Source: Oscillospiraceae bacterium
Lineage (GTDB): Bacteria; Bacillota; Clostridia; Oscillospirales; Oscillospiraceae
Reading direction: 5' to 3'
DNA length: 42,836 nucleotides
Assembly (NCBI GenBank): GCA_030625685.1
Contig: DAOUQJ010000014.1
Location: forward strand, 1 to 42,836
The translations under genes were made by a program, and so were the position numbers. The notes under the pieces are model-generated. The model worked only from the letters and a program-made list of their open reading frames with translations. It was not told the origin of the DNA and searched no databases. Below are positions 40,882-42,836 of the stretch, in pieces; position 1 is the stretch's first letter; the number at the start of each line of letters is the position of its first letter.

Positions 40882-42477
40882 ATGAAAAAGAAAATAGCGT
40901 GTTTTTTAGCAGTATTTATGGTTATATCATCAACTTCTGGTTATGCTTTTGCAGCCAATTTTGAAGATATGCCAACAGATTGGTCAACGCCAGCATTGGA
41001 AGCGGCAGTGGCCAATGGTCTGCTAAAAGGCGATGATGGCAAAATCATGCCAAAAGCATTTTTGACTAGAGCTCAAATGGCTACAATCGTTAATCGTGCA
41101 TTTGGAACCACTGAAAAGGCATCTTTAAAGCAATTTAATGATGTAGCAACTACTGCGTGGTATCATGATGACATGGCAAAAGCGGTACATATGGAGGCTT
41201 TTAAGGGTAGTGGGAATCAATTGAATCCTGATAATAACATTACTCGACAAGAAGCATTTGTTGTATTGGCTCGTGCATTTAAAATGTCAACAACGGATAC
41301 TAAAGTACTTAATCAGTTTTCAGACAAAAATATGGTGAGTAGTTGGGCTGAAGAAGGAATTGCAGCACTGGTTGCAAACGGTTATGTTAGTGGTTCCGAT
41401 GGGAAGTTAAATCCTACTCAAAATATCACCAGAGCTGAATTCGCACAAATCATGTACAACCTAGTAAAAACTTATGTGAAGTCAGCCGAAACGTATTCAC
41501 AAGATACTCAAGGAAATGTCATGGTTAATGTACCGGGTGTGACTTTGAAAGACATGAAAATTACCGGCGATTTGATTATTGGTGACGGTGTAGGCAATGG
41601 TGAAGTTACGCTTAATAATGTAGTGGTGACAGGTACAACCATTATTCGTGGCGGTGGTACTCATTCAATTATAATTTCTGATCATTCCGATCTAGGTGAT
41701 ATTATTGTTGCTAGAGTGGATGGCGAAGTTAGAGTTTTTGCTGAAGATGGTACACAAGTTGGAACTGTCGTTGTTGATGGTAAAGATGATGTTATCATTG
41801 AAGGTGAGGTCGAAAAGGTTTTCGTTGAAGCAACTGATATTACAGTGATAGCAAAGAGTGCAAATTTTGAATCAGTGACAGTTGATGGAGCTGGATCAAA
41901 AGTTGTTGCAGATGAAAAGACAACAATTGAAAAAGTGACAGTCAATGCCCAAAACGCGGAGATTGTTTCAAAAGAAGGCACTACAATCAAAAAGGTTATC
42001 GTAAACCAAGATGGTGTTGAAATTAACGGTTCTGGTAGTGTTGATAGTGTAGATGCAAATGCAAACAATATTGTCGTTGAAACAAGTGGAACAGATGTAA
42101 CGGCAGCCGAAGGTACTAAAGGCGTTAAAGCAGGTGACGAAACTGTTAATGCAGGCGAAACAGGTACGGTATCTGATAATTCAAATAACGGCGGTGGAGG
42201 TGGCGGAGGAAGCCACAGTTCAAATGAAACGGTTAGCATTTTAAGTAAACCGACATTAGGCATGCCAACTTCTGAGGTGAAAGTTCAAGTTGACGGTAGT
42301 TATGTAGATACTTTTGACCTCTATTTTGATGGTAGTCTGCTTGTCTCTACGTCAAATGATAATGGTAAAGTAGTGGTTGCGTCTGCTGTTTTGCAGGATT
42401 TATCTAGAGTTGAGATTAAAATTGATGGTGAGCTTAAATCAGATTCAAATATGCAATTAGGTACATGGTCAGAATAA
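40882..42477 (+). CDS. SLH-domain surface protein
   Basis: Cell-wall-anchored, exported protein of about 531 residues. GGAGG lies 6 bases before ATG 40882 (3 bases before ATG 40879). Signal peptide MKKKIACFLAVFMVISSTSG ending near AFA. Three S-layer homology repeats follow (about residues 28-195): ALEAAVANGLLKGDDGKIMP..TRAQMATIVNRAF, FNDVATTAWYHDDMAKAVH..TRQEAFVVLARAF and AALVANGYVSGSDGKLNPT..TRAEFAQIMYNL. Residues about 200-430 are Val/Gly/Asp-rich short repeats resembling a beta-helix (DGVGNGEVTLNNVVVTGTTI). A poly-Gly run and a final beta domain end it. It probably binds secondary wall polymers and is controlled by the upstream c-di-GMP riboswitch. Confidence 0.92.
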   Translation: MKKKIACFLAVFMVISSTSGYAFAANFEDMPTDWSTPALEAAVANGLLKGDDGKIMPKAFLTRAQMATIVNRAFGTTEKASLKQFNDVATTAWYHDDMAKAVHMEAFKGSGNQLNPDNNITRQEAFVVLARAFKMSTTDTKVLNQFSDKNMVSSWAEEGIAALVANGYVSGSDGKLNPTQNITRAEFAQIMYNLVKTYVKSAETYSQDTQGNVMVNVPGVTLKDMKITGDLIIGDGVGNGEVTLNNVVVTGTTIIRGGGTHSIIISDHSDLGDIIVARVDGEVRVFAEDGTQVGTVVVDGKDDVIIEGEVEKVFVEATDITVIAKSANFESVTVDGAGSKVVADEKTTIEKVTVNAQNAEIVSKEGTTIKKVIVNQDGVEINGSGSVDSVDANANNIVVETSGTDVTAAEGTKGVKAGDETVNAGETGTVSDNSNNGGGGGGGSHSSNETVSILSKPTLGMPTSEVKVQVDGSYVDTFDLYFDGSLLVSTSNDNGKVVVASAVLQDLSRVEIKIDGELKSDSNMQLGTWSE

Positions 42478-42497
42478 TGTAAAAGGAGAAATTACAA

Positions 42498-42836
42498 ATG
42501 ATAAATAAGAGTACAAAAAGTTCTAAGTTTTTATCAATGTTCCTAGCAATTACTATGGTGTTCACGATGGTAATGCCGATGTCGGCTTATGCGGTTGGTG
42601 AAACTCTTGCGCAGGATGTAGCTGGAAATGCAAAGACCTTCACATCAGTAGTAGAAGGCTATGGAGCAGGAACTCAGGAAGTAGCAATGACAGTAACAGT
42701 AACAGCAACTGGAGCAAATGCAAATGTTGCTGCAGCTCTTAGTGGAACAAATGCAGATAGCTTTACATTGACAAATGGAGCAATAGGTAATTTGACCGAT
42801 AATACAGGTACATTTACAGTAAGAGCAAATGATGGG
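42498..42836 (+). CDS. secreted surface protein, cut by the window end
   Basis: AAAGGAG stands 7-8 bases ahead of ATG 42498, 20 bases after the SLH gene, so both are in one operon. The visible 113 residues start with a basic stretch and a long signal peptide (SMFLAITMVFTMVMPMSAYA). The mature part is Ala/Thr/Val/Gly-rich with strand-forming repeats such as VAMTVTVTATGANANVAA and DSFTLTNGAIGNLTDNTGTF, as in S-layer or adhesin-type proteins. The gene continues beyond the window, so length and domains are unknown. Likely also under the riboswitch. Confidence 0.85.
   Translation, partial: MINKSTKSSKFLSMFLAITMVFTMVMPMSAYAVGETLAQDVAGNAKTFTSVVEGYGAGTQEVAMTVTVTATGANANVAAALSGTNADSFTLTNGAIGNLTDNTGTFTVRANDG

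Noticed and set aside
41682-42263. 193-codon minus-strand frame opposite the SLH gene
   Set aside because: Shadow of a Val/Gly/Thr-rich gene; it has poly-Pro only because of the poly-Gly run and no ribosome binding site.

Overview
The window looks like chromosomal DNA from a low-GC, spore-forming, anaerobic member of the Clostridia. The pointers are an H-type small acid-soluble spore protein gene, strong AGGAGG ribosome binding sites, lysine 2,3-aminomutase, a FeoA/FeoB/FeoB-associated iron operon, DUF134/DUF5320 genes and an SLH-type surface protein. I cannot name the genus. No rRNA, tRNA, CRISPR array or insertion sequence was seen.

Layout. 1-2.5 kb is an accessory patch: the tail of a cut-off gene, a small immunity-like protein, a decayed zinc-peptidase fragment and a protein with four 34-residue repeats. 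These resemble remains of polymorphic-toxin or phage/ICE polyvalent proteins. 2.9-13.5 kb is mostly housekeeping and signalling: a DUF6132 membrane peptide, a lipoprotein, a spermidine-type acetyltransferase, a PH-domain protein, a two-component system, a YhdH-type oxidoreductase divergent from a MarR regulator, a glycosyltransferase with a DedA protein, and an EAL-CBS-GGDEF protein. 13.8-18.7 kb holds a Cys-Asn-Gly repeat peptide, the ablB-ablA pair for N-epsilon-acetyl-beta-lysine, and an Rh-type ammonium transporter whose long leader carries a tandem structured motif. 18.9-22.9 kb holds small spore and unknown genes and the feoA-feoB operon with an array of DtxR-like boxes. 23.4-26.3 kb is a complete glycine betaine/proline ABC transporter. 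26.5-35.3 kb holds cupins, a DUF421 protein, DUF5320-DUF134, an acetyltransferase, tag, a ketopantoate reductase-like gene, a UvrD-like helicase and a lipoprotein. 35.8-42.8 kb is a c-di-GMP and surface region: a diguanylate cyclase, a chemoreceptor, a c-di-GMP-I riboswitch, an SLH protein and the start of a second secreted protein.

How the genes fit together. Two osmoadaptation systems, compatible-solute synthesis (ablBA) and betaine uptake, suggest salt or osmotic stress in the habitat. One EAL protein, one GGDEF cyclase and a c-di-GMP riboswitch ahead of a surface-protein operon form a plausible local circuit for switching surface state.

The features most likely to be undescribed are the tandem RNA-like motif upstream of the Rh-type transporter (17921-18042), the Cys-Asn-Gly repeat peptide (13850-14158), and the DUF134 gene, which sits behind a terminator and appears to start with ATT.
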